Notes under the pieces: generated by a model | Database searches by the model: none | The model's input: only the letters and a program-made list of their open reading frames with translations | Told to the model about the DNA's origin: nothing | Source: Rhizobium sp. P38BS-XIX | GTDB lineage: Bacteria > Pseudomonadota > Alphaproteobacteria > Rhizobiales > Rhizobiaceae | Length of the DNA: 64,000 bases | Reading direction: 5' to 3' | Assembly: GCF_012641435.1 (NCBI RefSeq) | Contig: NZ_JABAIJ010000004.1 | Location: forward strand, 226,428 to 290,427 | Shown here: one piece after another, positions 1 to 7,983 of the stretch | Position numbering within the stretch: the stretch's first letter is position 1 | Layout: each line of letters begins with the position of its first letter | Made by a program: the position numbers and the translations under genes

Positions 1-381
1 GATGAACAGATCGATTTTTATGAGCGGATGGCTTTTCAGAAACGCGGATACGAAATCGTAGAACGGCTCCTGCCCGAGCACCACGGGAACAGTGATGCGC
101 AGCAAGCCCTCAGGCTTTCGTTGCGCATTGACGAGGACCCGCTCGGCATCATCGAGCTGGCTGAGCGGTTCGCTGCACTGATTGAAGTAGGCGCGCCCCT
201 GCGCGGTCAGGCTTAATTTGCGGGTGGTGCGCTGCAGGAGCGTGACGCCGAGCTGCTCCTCAAGCGCCGTGACCCGGCGGCTGACCGTCGAGACCGGCAT
301 GCCCAGAGCGTGCGCGGCGCGGCTGAAGCTCTCGAACTGCGCCACCTTCACGAAAATCGCGATATCGTTCAAATCGGTCAT
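1..381 (-). CDS. LysR-family transcriptional regulator, N-terminal part (cut by window edge)
   Basis: The reverse strand reads without a stop from an ATG at 381 to base 1, giving 127 residues beginning MTDLNDIAIFVKVAQFESFS. This is a typical LysR winged helix-turn-helix: SFSRAAHALGMPVSTVSRRV is the recognition region, followed by LEEQLGVTLLQRTTRKLSLT and the start of the effector domain (RITVPVVLGQEPFYDF). The C-terminal effector domain lies outside the window. An in-frame ATG at 396 would add five residues; neither start has a clear ribosome site. It is divergent from the SDR-ridA pair, the usual arrangement for a LysR protein that controls its neighbour. The ligand cannot be read from the sequence. 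Confidence 0.93.
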   Translation of the reverse strand, partial: MTDLNDIAIFVKVAQFESFSRAAHALGMPVSTVSRRVTALEEQLGVTLLQRTTRKLSLTAQGRAYFNQCSEPLSQLDDAERVLVNAQRKPEGLLRITVPVVLGQEPFYDFVSAFLKSHPLIKIDLFI

Positions 382-399
382 GCCTAATTTTTGCATGAA

Positions 400-425
400 T
401 GGAAAATTGATTCCAGATATTTCCA
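400..425. promoter_or_regulatory. Inverted repeat just upstream of lysR, candidate LysR operator
   Basis: TGGAA (400-404) and TTCCA (411-415) form an inverted repeat with a 6-bp AT-rich spacer, and a second TTCCA follows at 421-425. It lies 19-44 bp before the lysR ATG in the divergent lysR/SDR intergenic region. This fits an autoregulatory LysR site, but the assignment is inferred from position and symmetry only. Confidence 0.35.
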
Positions 426-558
426 TCTAATCGCCTAAAGGCCAAATGGGCATATTCCTTTCACGAGAGCAAGCAAACCACCTCATCCTCCCTCGATCAC
501 GCCAGCTTGTCGGGCTGCAGCGCGGCGGTGAGGTCGCTTCGTGCAAAGGAGAATGACC

Positions 559-1284
559 ATGGAAACAACAAAGACGGTGCTCATCACAGGTGCATCGCAG
601 GGCATCGGCGCAGGACTTGTGAATGCCTTCCTCGATCGCGGCTATAACGTCGTTGCGACATCTCGCCGGGTTAGCCAAGCCGCCGAGATCAAGGCGTCCG
701 ACCGACTGGCGCGCGTCGATGGAGACATTGCCGATCCGGCCACGGCAAAGCGTGTCGTCGAAACGGCGCTCGGCCGGTTCGGCACGATCGACGCTCTGGT
801 CAATAACGCCGGCATTTTCTTCACCAAGCCGTTCATCGACTATACTTTCGATGACTACAGGCAGCTTGCTTCGACCAATCTGGAAGGCTTCCTGCACCTG
901 ACACAGCTGGTCGTTCGCCAGATGCTGATCCAGAACACCGGCGGCAGCATCGTCAGCATCACGACGCCGCTGGTTGATCATCCGATCGCCGGGATCAACG
1001 CGTCCGTCGCAATGGCAACCAAGGGCGGCATCGAGGCGCTTTCGAAGAACATCGCGCTGGAGTATGCGAAACAGGGCATCCGCGTGAACACCGTAGCGCC
1101 CGGCGTCGTCGACACGCCACTTCATAAGGACAATCCGCGTGATTTTCTCGACACGCTTTCGCCGATCCCCGGCGTGTCAAGCGTGAGCGAAATTACCGAT
1201 GCGGTGCTGTTTCTGACGGAGGCCCGGCGTGTCACAGGGGAGGTGCTGAACGTCGACGGCGGCGCGCATCTGGGCAAATGGTGA
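559..1284 (+). CDS. SDR-family oxidoreductase lacking the catalytic tyrosine
   Basis: A 241-residue short-chain dehydrogenase/reductase. The cofactor motif TGASQGIG is at residues 10-17, NNAG at 82-85 and a catalytic-type Ser near 133. Where the active-site YxxxK should be, the sequence reads AMATK (151-155): the lysine is present but the tyrosine is Ala. The C-terminal VNVDGG-like end (LNVDGGAHLGKW) is normal. The start at 559 is chosen because AAAGGAG (545-551) sits 7 bp before it; an ATG at 553 is too close. It overlaps ridA by 7 bp and is divergent from lysR, so the pair is probably one LysR-controlled operon. Without the Tyr, ordinary carbonyl reduction is doubtful; the substrate is unknown. 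Confidence 0.9.
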   Translation: METTKTVLITGASQGIGAGLVNAFLDRGYNVVATSRRVSQAAEIKASDRLARVDGDIADPATAKRVVETALGRFGTIDALVNNAGIFFTKPFIDYTFDDYRQLASTNLEGFLHLTQLVVRQMLIQNTGGSIVSITTPLVDHPIAGINASVAMATKGGIEALSKNIALEYAKQGIRVNTVAPGVVDTPLHKDNPRDFLDTLSPIPGVSSVSEITDAVLFLTEARRVTGEVLNVDGGAHLGKW

Positions 1285-1766
1285 GCGGCGGAAAGGCGCG
1301 CGCCACTGGCGCCGAACAGCGGCTCGAGAATCTCGGCATCAAGCTACCCCCTCCGCCGACGCCGTTTGGCGCTTATGTCGAGGGTGTAAGGATCGGCAAG
1401 TTGCTGTTTCTGAGCGGTATGCTTCCCGTCGTGGATCGCAAGCCGCAGTATCTTGGACGCGTCGGCGATAAACTGTCTGTCGAAGACGGATACAAGGCTG
1501 CCGAACTTGCTGCATTGAGCGCGCTGGCTTCTATCAAGGAGCAGCTTGGCTCGCTCGACAAAGTGGCAAGCATTGCCAAGATCGGCATTTATATCGCGAC
1601 CGAGGACAATTTCCGGGACCATCCAAGGGTTGCGGACGGCGCGTCGGAGCTTCTTCTCAAGGTGTTCGGTGCCGAAATGCTGTCGGGCCGGATCGTTCTC
1701 GGAGTGGCCAGCCTGCCGCTTGGCGTGCCGGTCGAGATCGAGATCCTCGTTGAGGTCGCCGATTGA
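1278..1766 (+). CDS. RidA/YjgF-family protein
   Basis: 162 residues of the YjgF/YER057c/UK114 family, which act as trimeric enamine/imine deaminases or related hydrolases on reactive intermediates. Family features are the N-terminal LPPPPTPFGAYVEGVRIG region, the core LLFLSGMLPV, the central DKVASIAKIGIYIA strand and the C-terminal LPLGVPVEIEILVEV. It is slightly longer than the 130-residue archetype and resembles the subgroup often encoded with amino-acid or xenobiotic dehydrogenases. Its ATG overlaps the end of the SDR gene, implying translational coupling. The substrate cannot be told from the sequence. Confidence 0.9.
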   Translation: MVSGGKARATGAEQRLENLGIKLPPPPTPFGAYVEGVRIGKLLFLSGMLPVVDRKPQYLGRVGDKLSVEDGYKAAELAALSALASIKEQLGSLDKVASIAKIGIYIATEDNFRDHPRVADGASELLLKVFGAEMLSGRIVLGVASLPLGVPVEIEILVEVAD

Positions 1767-1771
1767 AAGTC

Positions 1772-1806
1772 TTGCCCCGATTTGCCGATCAGGCGGGTCG
1801 GGGCAA
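1772..1806. terminator. Bidirectional stem-loop between convergent genes
   Basis: TTGCCCCGA (1772-1780) pairs perfectly with TCGGGGCAA (1798-1806), a 9-bp GC-rich stem with a 17-base loop. It lies in the 47-bp gap between convergent ridA and the DUF882 gene, where a shared terminator is expected. No long T run follows. Confidence 0.55.
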
Positions 1807-1813
1807 TCGCAAT

Positions 1814-3100
1814 TCAGCCTTCGAAGCCGAACCGTTCGACGTCGAAATCATCGTCCTCCAGGCCGGGAGCATTGCCAGCGAAATCGGCCGCATCCTGATG
1901 CAGCGGGATGGGTGCATCCACGAGACCGGGCATGGTCATTTCCATCGCCAGACCTGCCGGTTGAAGCGCCCAGGCGACAAGATCGCCGGTGGACATGGCG
2001 CTGACGCCGCCCGACACGTCCTGCACGGCAGATGCAGGAAGATCCGCCATCGGCTGCAGTTTGGCGATAGCATCGTCCGTCGATCGCTTTGAATGATCCG
2101 TCACCAACAACTTGCCCAAGTCGTTTCGACCGATCACCAGGCTTGCAAGCAACAGCGGTGCAGGTCTCTCAGGCGCCGTCATGGGAATGACGGAGATGCT
2201 GATCGGCTTCGATATCGGCAGCGGCACGGCATAGGATGCCAGATCAGGGAATGGTTGAGCCTTGTTTTCTTCGGCAACGCGTTTGCCGAGTTGCAGCTCG
2301 AGCCCGTTTGCGGCGCGGCTGCGCGGTGTTGGCAGCATGCTGGTCAAAAGGCTGGTGTCCGGAGCCACGGCTGGCGCGGACGCAACGGCCGCCGGCTTGG
2401 CATCATCGTCCTCGTCGTCCGCCACTGATACGAATTTGCCTGGGCGCTTCTTCGATTGGGCAACTGCCACTTCATATCCAGGCAACGGTCTGCCATCCGC
2501 CGGCATGTGAAGAGTTCGCCCGCTCGGGAAGAGCCGGGCCAGTTCCTGGCGCGACATTCGCGGCCAGGCGCGGACTCTGCCGACGTCGAGATGGACGAAG
2601 GGCGATCCAGAGTTCGGATAGAAGCCGACGCCGCCGATTTGCATCTGCATGGCGATTGCGCGCAGGCTCGCCAGCTTCACGCCCGGAATATAGAAATCCA
2701 TCGCCTTGCCAAGCGTGTGCTGGCTATGTTTGGCGACACCGGATTTTGCCGAGCGGGTGCGCAACATGGTATTTGTCGACGGAGAGCGATAGGCCGAGAC
2801 GACATGGATCGGCTCTCGCGCGCCGCTGCGGCTATAAACTTCCCAGACGAGATCGAGCAGTTCCGGATCGATTTTGGTAGGCTCGTTCTTTCGCCAGTCG
2901 CGCAAAAAACGGTTGATTTGTGCAAGGCCGCGCGGGTCATACCTGCCGCCGCGTTTGAAAACGATCGTCGCTCGCTCGCCCGTATGTGTAAAGAACAGCT
3001 TCAGAGCCCGGTCTTCCGCTGCCCCCGCCGATCCCGCGAGCGCGCCTAGCAAGAGCGCCGCGATCAATGCCACTCTGCAAGCGACAAACGAGAAGGCCAT
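1814..3100 (-). CDS. Exported DUF882 / peptidase M15-like murein endopeptidase
   Basis: About 428 residues from ATG 3100; a GTG at 3142 would add 14. The N-terminus is a signal peptide (VALIAALLLGALAGSAGA), so the protein is periplasmic. The next ~170 residues match the YcbK/DUF882 family of Zn-dependent murein DD-endopeptidase-like proteins: VVSAYRSPSTN, the metal-ligand motif HSQHTLGKAMDF (His ... Asp) and a C-terminal FVHLDVG where an HxH-type ligand is expected. The remaining ~230 residues are a Pro/Ala/Asp-rich, probably disordered tail (including DDEDDDAKP) not typical of the short family members. The role is probably peptidoglycan cleavage; substrate and partner are unknown. It is convergent with ridA and divergent from the LuxR gene. 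Confidence 0.88.
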   Translation of the reverse strand: MAFSFVACRVALIAALLLGALAGSAGAAEDRALKLFFTHTGERATIVFKRGGRYDPRGLAQINRFLRDWRKNEPTKIDPELLDLVWEVYSRSGAREPIHVVSAYRSPSTNTMLRTRSAKSGVAKHSQHTLGKAMDFYIPGVKLASLRAIAMQMQIGGVGFYPNSGSPFVHLDVGRVRAWPRMSRQELARLFPSGRTLHMPADGRPLPGYEVAVAQSKKRPGKFVSVADDEDDDAKPAAVASAPAVAPDTSLLTSMLPTPRSRAANGLELQLGKRVAEENKAQPFPDLASYAVPLPISKPISISVIPMTAPERPAPLLLASLVIGRNDLGKLLVTDHSKRSTDDAIAKLQPMADLPASAVQDVSGGVSAMSTGDLVAWALQPAGLAMEMTMPGLVDAPIPLHQDAADFAGNAPGLEDDDFDVERFGFEG

Positions 3101-3526
3101 GGCGAAGGTGGTCGCCGAGATGGAAAAGATCGCGTGATGCACGGATACGACTTTCGCCCTTGGTAAAAGACACAGAAACAGAGGCGCCGCGCGTGCGGCA
3201 TCGTTATACCTCCAATTATGGTCAATAAATTCCTAACGGACCGTTTACGCGTCTCGGGATTGGAAAATCACTGGCTTCAGGCTCTGTTGGCAGGTGGAGA
3301 TGCGCCGCGAAAACGCTCGAAAAGACTGTGGATAGAACTCTTCCGAGCAACCATCGTTTTGGTTGTGTTGCGCAGCATGACGCGTCGGCGTGCCGACCCT
3401 GCAGGCGCTTGGAAAGCGAGACGTTCGTCGCAAGGCTACAACGCCGCAAATATACGGAATCTTCCGCCATGCAAACGTTTTCTCCCGGGTTGCAAACTGA
3501 TTGTCGAGCCATCATCATCCGACCCC
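3101..3526. other. Divergent intergenic region between DUF882 gene and LuxR regulator
   Basis: About 425 bp. An open frame continuous with the LuxR gene extends back to ATG 3218, but the translated part before residue 104 has no family similarity and unusual composition, so I treat it as non-coding leader. No strong promoter, operator or RNA structure stands out. Confidence 0.4.
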
Positions 3527-6190
3527 ATGAGCGGACAGAATCGATTTGCTCCCCCATCCAGCGGGCAGCAAACCATCCAGCGTAGCGATCTGTTGCGGCA
3601 GCTCCGACGTGTCGGGCTCCGACGCCTAACCACGATTGTTGCGCCCGCCGGTTACGGCAAGACTTCGCTCGCCGTCCAATGGTACGAATTGCTCAAGCAG
3701 GACGGGGTCAACCTTTGCTGGGTGTCGCTCGATGCGGAGCATACCGTCCAGGAAGCCTTTCTATTGGCGCTGATCGATGCGCTGCAGACATTGCTCGATG
3801 AGGATGGCGGCGATGCCGGCAATTTACCGGCGGCAGCGCTTCTCTCCGTTCTTGCAACGCGCCTGCGCAAGATACCGGGACCGCTCGCGATCTTCCTTGA
3901 CGACTATCACTTCGCACAGACGGATGCCACCGAAGCGCTGATGGCGAAGATCCTTGCGGATTTGTCTCTCGATCATGTGAAGCTGGTGGTTGTCAGTCGC
4001 AGCCCGCCGCGCTTTCCACTGTCGGCACTGCGGCTGCGTGGCGAGTTCAAGCAGTTCGGCGTGGCCGAATTGGGCTTTTCCGATGCCGAAGCGCGAGAAT
4101 TATTCGCGGGCAAAGGTACACAACTGACCGAGGAGCAGGTTGGTTCGTTCAATCGCCGAACCGAAGGCTGGGCAGTTGCGCTGCAGATGGTGAGCCTGCT
4201 TGTCTCGGAATCCGAGGAAAGCGATAGGATTCTCGCCTCTTTCGATGGCGGCGGAGCGGATATGGGCTCCTATCTTTCGGAGCAGGTTTTCGAACATTTG
4301 CCCGAGGATATTCGTCAGTTTCTGACGGAGACCGCAGCACTTCCTGCGTTCAACCATTCGTTGCTGGAAGCCGTTCTCGCCGGCAGCGGCAACGCCGATG
4401 TGATCGAGCGCCTCAACGAATATGCGCTTCCCGTGACATTGCTTGCCGGCCCGGGAAACTGGATGCGCTATCACCCGGTCTTCAATGAGTTTCTCAAGCA
4501 GACTGCCAGCAGGCGCGGTGTCGATGCCAATCGTGTTTTAACGAGAGCCGCGCAGTGGTTTGAGGCCAACGGGGATATCGATCGCGCCGTTCAGCATGCG
4601 ATCTCGGCCGGGGACGCCAATCTTGCCGCGCGCATGGTGGAAAGTGCCGGGGGCTGGCGGCGCGTCTACGCGACGACGCGTGGCGGCACGACGCTCTTTC
4701 AGGCCTTGAGTGGTCGAGCCTCCGAAATTGACCTTGGACGGTTTCCGCTCGCGACGCTCGGCCTGTCAATCTTCAATGCCAAGGCGGCGCAGCTGGCGGC
4801 TGCCAATCATTATCTGGTCATTGCGGAACGTGCTGCCGCCGGCGACGAGATTCTGGCGAAAGACCTGCGTGTAGTGCGCATTCTTCTGGCACTCTACACG
4901 GATCACTGGGCAAGTGCTGCTGATCTCTCCGCGCTGGAAAACGACCTTCAGCAACCCGATGGAATGGAGCTCATCCATCGGGCACTCGCGCTCAACATGC
5001 TCTCCTATAATTTCCTGATCCGGAGCGAGCTCGATCGCGCCTTGCATTATGGGCATCTTGCGCTCCGGGCATTTCGAGATGGCGGTGCCGATTTCGGTGC
5101 GATGCACCTTTACACTCATATCGGCCAGGCTTTCTTTCTGTCGGGTGACAGCGCAAGCGCCCTGTCTGCGTATGACGAGTTGATTTGCGAAGCACAGACC
5201 AACATTGCCGCCGGCAGCGATTTTGACGCCGTCGGGCAAGTGCTGAAGGCAGAAATTCTGTCGATGCGGGGAGAGACGGAGGCCGCCGCCGAGATGCTTG
5301 GATGGGCGTTGCCGCATCTCGAGCGTCACGATACGTGGTTCGATCTGTTGGCGGCCGGCTTCATGGCCGAACAGCGCACGCTGCGCATGAGCGATGATAC
5401 GCTCGCCGCGCATGCGGCCATGGATCGTATTCGCGCGGTTGCGCGACGGCGCGGTTTTGATCGGCTCACCCGCCTGATCGATCGCGAACGGGGCATCCTG
5501 CTGATGGCATCCGGCGATCTCGACCAGGCGATCCGCCATGCCGAGGCCAATGGGTTCGGTGCGCAGACGATTACCTCTGATCGCGCCAACCTCTTGTCGA
5601 TCAATCTGCGCGGCGCGACACCGGCAATTTTCTGGACACGCGCCTATCTGGCGCTCGGAGAACCTGAAAAGGCGCGAGAGGTTTTCGATCGGCTGACCAC
5701 ACGTCAGGCGCAGCGCCCCCATGTTCCGCGCACGATCGAGCTTGCGCTCATGGACATAGGCATCCTGATGGCCGAAGGCAGCACCGACCTTGCTGCGGCT
5801 CGGCTTTCCGATCTTGTGGTCACCATGCCGCTTGGCGACTATCGCGCCCTCCTTCATCTTGATTACGCAGCCGGCCTTGGCGAACTTCGCGAGCTCGCCA
5901 ATCATCCTGCCGTTGCCAATGTCACTCGCAGGCGGCTTCAGGCCTTGCTGAACAACGCGGAGGCAGCGCCCCAATCCGCAGGCGACGATCCCTCCAGCTT
6001 CACCGGACGCGAGCAGATGGTGATGGAATTGCTCAGTTCCGGACTGTCCAACAAGGAAATCGGTCGCACGCTCTCGCTATCCGACAACACGATCAAGTTC
6101 CATCTCCGCAACATTTTTACCAAGCTCAACGTCTCGACTAGGACGGCAGCGGTAACGGCGGCCCGGCAAAAGGGCATGCTCAATCGATAA
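3527..6190 (+). CDS. MalT-like ATP-dependent LuxR-family transcriptional regulator (LAL type)
   Basis: About 887 residues from ATG 3527 (MSGQNRFAPP); the reading frame is open back to 3218. The N-terminal NTPase module has Walker A APAGYGKTS near residues 39-47 and Walker B-like AIFLDDYH. A long helical-repeat, TPR-like midsection follows, and the C-terminus is a LuxR/NarL helix-turn-helix (FTGREQMVMELLSSGLSNKE, then IKFHLRNIFTKLNVSTR). This is the STAND/MalT architecture, in which an inducer and ATP drive multimerisation on DNA. It lies directly upstream of hyuB-hyuA and the ABC genes on the same strand, so it is the likely activator of that locus. The inducer is unknown. Confidence 0.92.
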   Translation: MSGQNRFAPPSSGQQTIQRSDLLRQLRRVGLRRLTTIVAPAGYGKTSLAVQWYELLKQDGVNLCWVSLDAEHTVQEAFLLALIDALQTLLDEDGGDAGNLPAAALLSVLATRLRKIPGPLAIFLDDYHFAQTDATEALMAKILADLSLDHVKLVVVSRSPPRFPLSALRLRGEFKQFGVAELGFSDAEARELFAGKGTQLTEEQVGSFNRRTEGWAVALQMVSLLVSESEESDRILASFDGGGADMGSYLSEQVFEHLPEDIRQFLTETAALPAFNHSLLEAVLAGSGNADVIERLNEYALPVTLLAGPGNWMRYHPVFNEFLKQTASRRGVDANRVLTRAAQWFEANGDIDRAVQHAISAGDANLAARMVESAGGWRRVYATTRGGTTLFQALSGRASEIDLGRFPLATLGLSIFNAKAAQLAAANHYLVIAERAAAGDEILAKDLRVVRILLALYTDHWASAADLSALENDLQQPDGMELIHRALALNMLSYNFLIRSELDRALHYGHLALRAFRDGGADFGAMHLYTHIGQAFFLSGDSASALSAYDELICEAQTNIAAGSDFDAVGQVLKAEILSMRGETEAAAEMLGWALPHLERHDTWFDLLAAGFMAEQRTLRMSDDTLAAHAAMDRIRAVARRRGFDRLTRLIDRERGILLMASGDLDQAIRHAEANGFGAQTITSDRANLLSINLRGATPAIFWTRAYLALGEPEKAREVFDRLTTRQAQRPHVPRTIELALMDIGILMAEGSTDLAAARLSDLVVTMPLGDYRALLHLDYAAGLGELRELANHPAVANVTRRRLQALLNNAEAAPQSAGDDPSSFTGREQMVMELLSSGLSNKEIGRTLSLSDNTIKFHLRNIFTKLNVSTRTAAVTAARQKGMLNR

Positions 6191-6239
6191 CCTACCCATT
6201 CGGGTAGGGTCGCTTTTGCCCACCCACCCATCGGGAAGG
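6191..6239. promoter_or_regulatory. Tandem dyads between luxR-type gene and hyuB: operator or terminator
   Basis: CCTACCCATTCGGGTAGG (6191-6208) is a perfect 7-bp dyad with a 4-base centre. A related imperfect copy (CCCACCCATCGGGAAGG, 6223-6239) follows about 31-32 bp on, close to three helical turns. It begins directly after the regulator's stop codon and lies 65 bp before hyuB. The first dyad could be a weak terminator; the repetition and spacing also fit a tandem binding site for a LuxR-type protein. Confidence 0.45.
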
Positions 6240-6303
6240 CTTTCGGGGGACGAAAAAACACCTAATCTGCGCCCGTGCGAATATAATAAATGAGGGTGGA
6301 TTC

Positions 6304-7983
6304 GTGATCGTCGTTGATCCGGTGACGCAGGAGATTATCGAGGGCAAGCTGGCTGCCACCGTCGACGAGATGGGCGTAGTCATGGCGCGTACCTCGATGA
6401 GCCCGGTCATCTATGAGGTGCTGGATTTCGCCTGCGGCCTGCTAACCCGTGAAGGGGAGTTGGTGGCGCAGATGAACGGCATCACCTTGTTCACGGGCAC
6501 GTTCGGTACCCAGGTCAAATCTCTGATTGCGCTTTACGGCGACGATCTGGAGGATGGCGATATTCTGCTGACGAACGACCCTTATTCGGGCGGCACGCAC
6601 GCTTGCGACTTTGCGATCGTCAAGCCGATCTTCTTCGACGGGCGGATTTTGGCCTATGCCATCAATGTCGCTCACTATCTTGATGTCGGCGGCTCCGTTC
6701 CCGGCTCGCTTGCCCCTAATGCCACCTCCGTATTCCAGGAGGGCTTGCGGTTGCCGGGCGTCAAAGTCGTGCGCAATGACCGTTTTGCCGGCGAAGTGCT
6801 TCGCATCATCCGCGAAAACGTTCGCCTGCCTGAAATCGCGATCGGCGATCTGACGGCTCAAGTGGCAACCGTTAGAGTGGCCGCCCGCCGCATGGGCGAA
6901 CTTGCGCGGAAATACGGCACGGATATCGTCGAGGCTGCATTCGATCATCTGCTCGCAACCAGTGAAAAGCAGGCTCGTGCCGCGATTGCCGCCTTGCCCG
7001 ACGGTGTCTACGAGGCACAGGACATCATCGACGGCGATGGCGTGACCACCGATCCGATCGCGGTCAAGGTGGCCGTCACCATCGACGGTGATCGGTTGAC
7101 TGCCGATTTCACCGGCTGCCCGCCGGCCGTTGCCGGGCCTATCAATTGCGCGGCGGGTGCGCTGCAATCGGCCGTGCGCACGATTTTCAAGGCATTGGTG
7201 GCTCCGCAGGCGCCGTCCAATGAGGGCTGGTTCAGGCCCCTCGCGGTGATTGCACCGCAGGGATCCGTCTTTACCGCAGAAAAGCCGTCTCCGACGGGCT
7301 GGTATTACGAAGGCTCGGTCCATGCGTCGGAACTGGTCTGGAAGGCGCTTGCCCGGCTGATGCCGGAGCGCTTTTCAGCGGGTTCCTATACCAGCCTTTG
7401 CGTCGTCTATATCTCAGGCAAGGATTCGGCAGGCCAACCGTTCATTCATATCGAGCCGCAGCATGGCGGCTGGGGCGCGAGCAACGAGGCGGACGGTGCC
7501 AGTGCCGTGATCGCGCTTACCGACGGCGATACCTATAATTATTCGGTCGAAGTCATAGAGGCGCGCTTTCCGCTGTTGGTGCGCCGATATCAGCTCAACA
7601 CCGAAGGTGGTTCGGGCGCCGGCCGTCGCCGCGGCGGTTTCGGCGTTATCCGCGATTATGAAATCCTTGAAGACGGCGCTTCGGCCTATTGCAGCTTCGG
7701 CCGTACGCAGACGCCGCCCTGGGGTATCGAGGGCGGAACTCCAGGTACGGCCAATCTGTTGCAGGTAGAAGATGCTGCCGGTCAGGTGAGAAATTTTGGC
7801 CGCGAGCCGCATATCGCGCTGAAGAGCGGTGATCTGGTGCGCATCATTACCGGCGGCGGGGGCGGCTGGGGCGAAGCAAGCGCCCGGTCTGCCGAGCATG
7901 TCCGGCGCGACGTCGAGAATGGTTACATCTCGAAGGAGACGGCGCGCGAGATTTATGGATTTGAAGAGAGGATGGCAGGATGA
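6304..7983 (+). CDS. Hydantoinase B / 5-oxoprolinase subunit B-like protein
   Basis: 559 residues, the usual size for HyuB. Family motifs include the N-terminal VDPVTQEIIEGKL, MARTSMSPVIYE, the LLTNDPYSGGTHACD segment and the glycine-rich end (TEGGSGAGRRRGGFG; GGGGGWG). With HyuA it forms an ATP-dependent amidohydrolase opening five-membered lactam/imide rings such as hydantoins or 5-oxoproline. The start is GTG 6304 with GAGGGTGG (6292-6299) before it. It overlaps hyuA by four bases (ATGA), so the subunits are translationally coupled. Which ring compound is used is not determined; the coupled transporter suggests an imported substrate. Confidence 0.93.
   Translation: MIVVDPVTQEIIEGKLAATVDEMGVVMARTSMSPVIYEVLDFACGLLTREGELVAQMNGITLFTGTFGTQVKSLIALYGDDLEDGDILLTNDPYSGGTHACDFAIVKPIFFDGRILAYAINVAHYLDVGGSVPGSLAPNATSVFQEGLRLPGVKVVRNDRFAGEVLRIIRENVRLPEIAIGDLTAQVATVRVAARRMGELARKYGTDIVEAAFDHLLATSEKQARAAIAALPDGVYEAQDIIDGDGVTTDPIAVKVAVTIDGDRLTADFTGCPPAVAGPINCAAGALQSAVRTIFKALVAPQAPSNEGWFRPLAVIAPQGSVFTAEKPSPTGWYYEGSVHASELVWKALARLMPERFSAGSYTSLCVVYISGKDSAGQPFIHIEPQHGGWGASNEADGASAVIALTDGDTYNYSVEVIEARFPLLVRRYQLNTEGGSGAGRRRGGFGVIRDYEILEDGASAYCSFGRTQTPPWGIEGGTPGTANLLQVEDAAGQVRNFGREPHIALKSGDLVRIITGGGGGWGEASARSAEHVRRDVENGYISKETAREIYGFEERMAG

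Noticed and set aside
3218..3526. Longer N-terminus for the MalT-like regulator (starting at ATG 3218)
   Set aside because: The added 103 residues have no similarity to the family and precede the conserved start MSGQNRFAPP; the AT-rich leader suggests promoter DNA.
6282..6287. TATAAT just upstream of hyuB as the -10 of a promoter
   Set aside because: No acceptable -35 lies 16-18 bp upstream, and the start point would leave no room for the ribosome site at 6292-6299.
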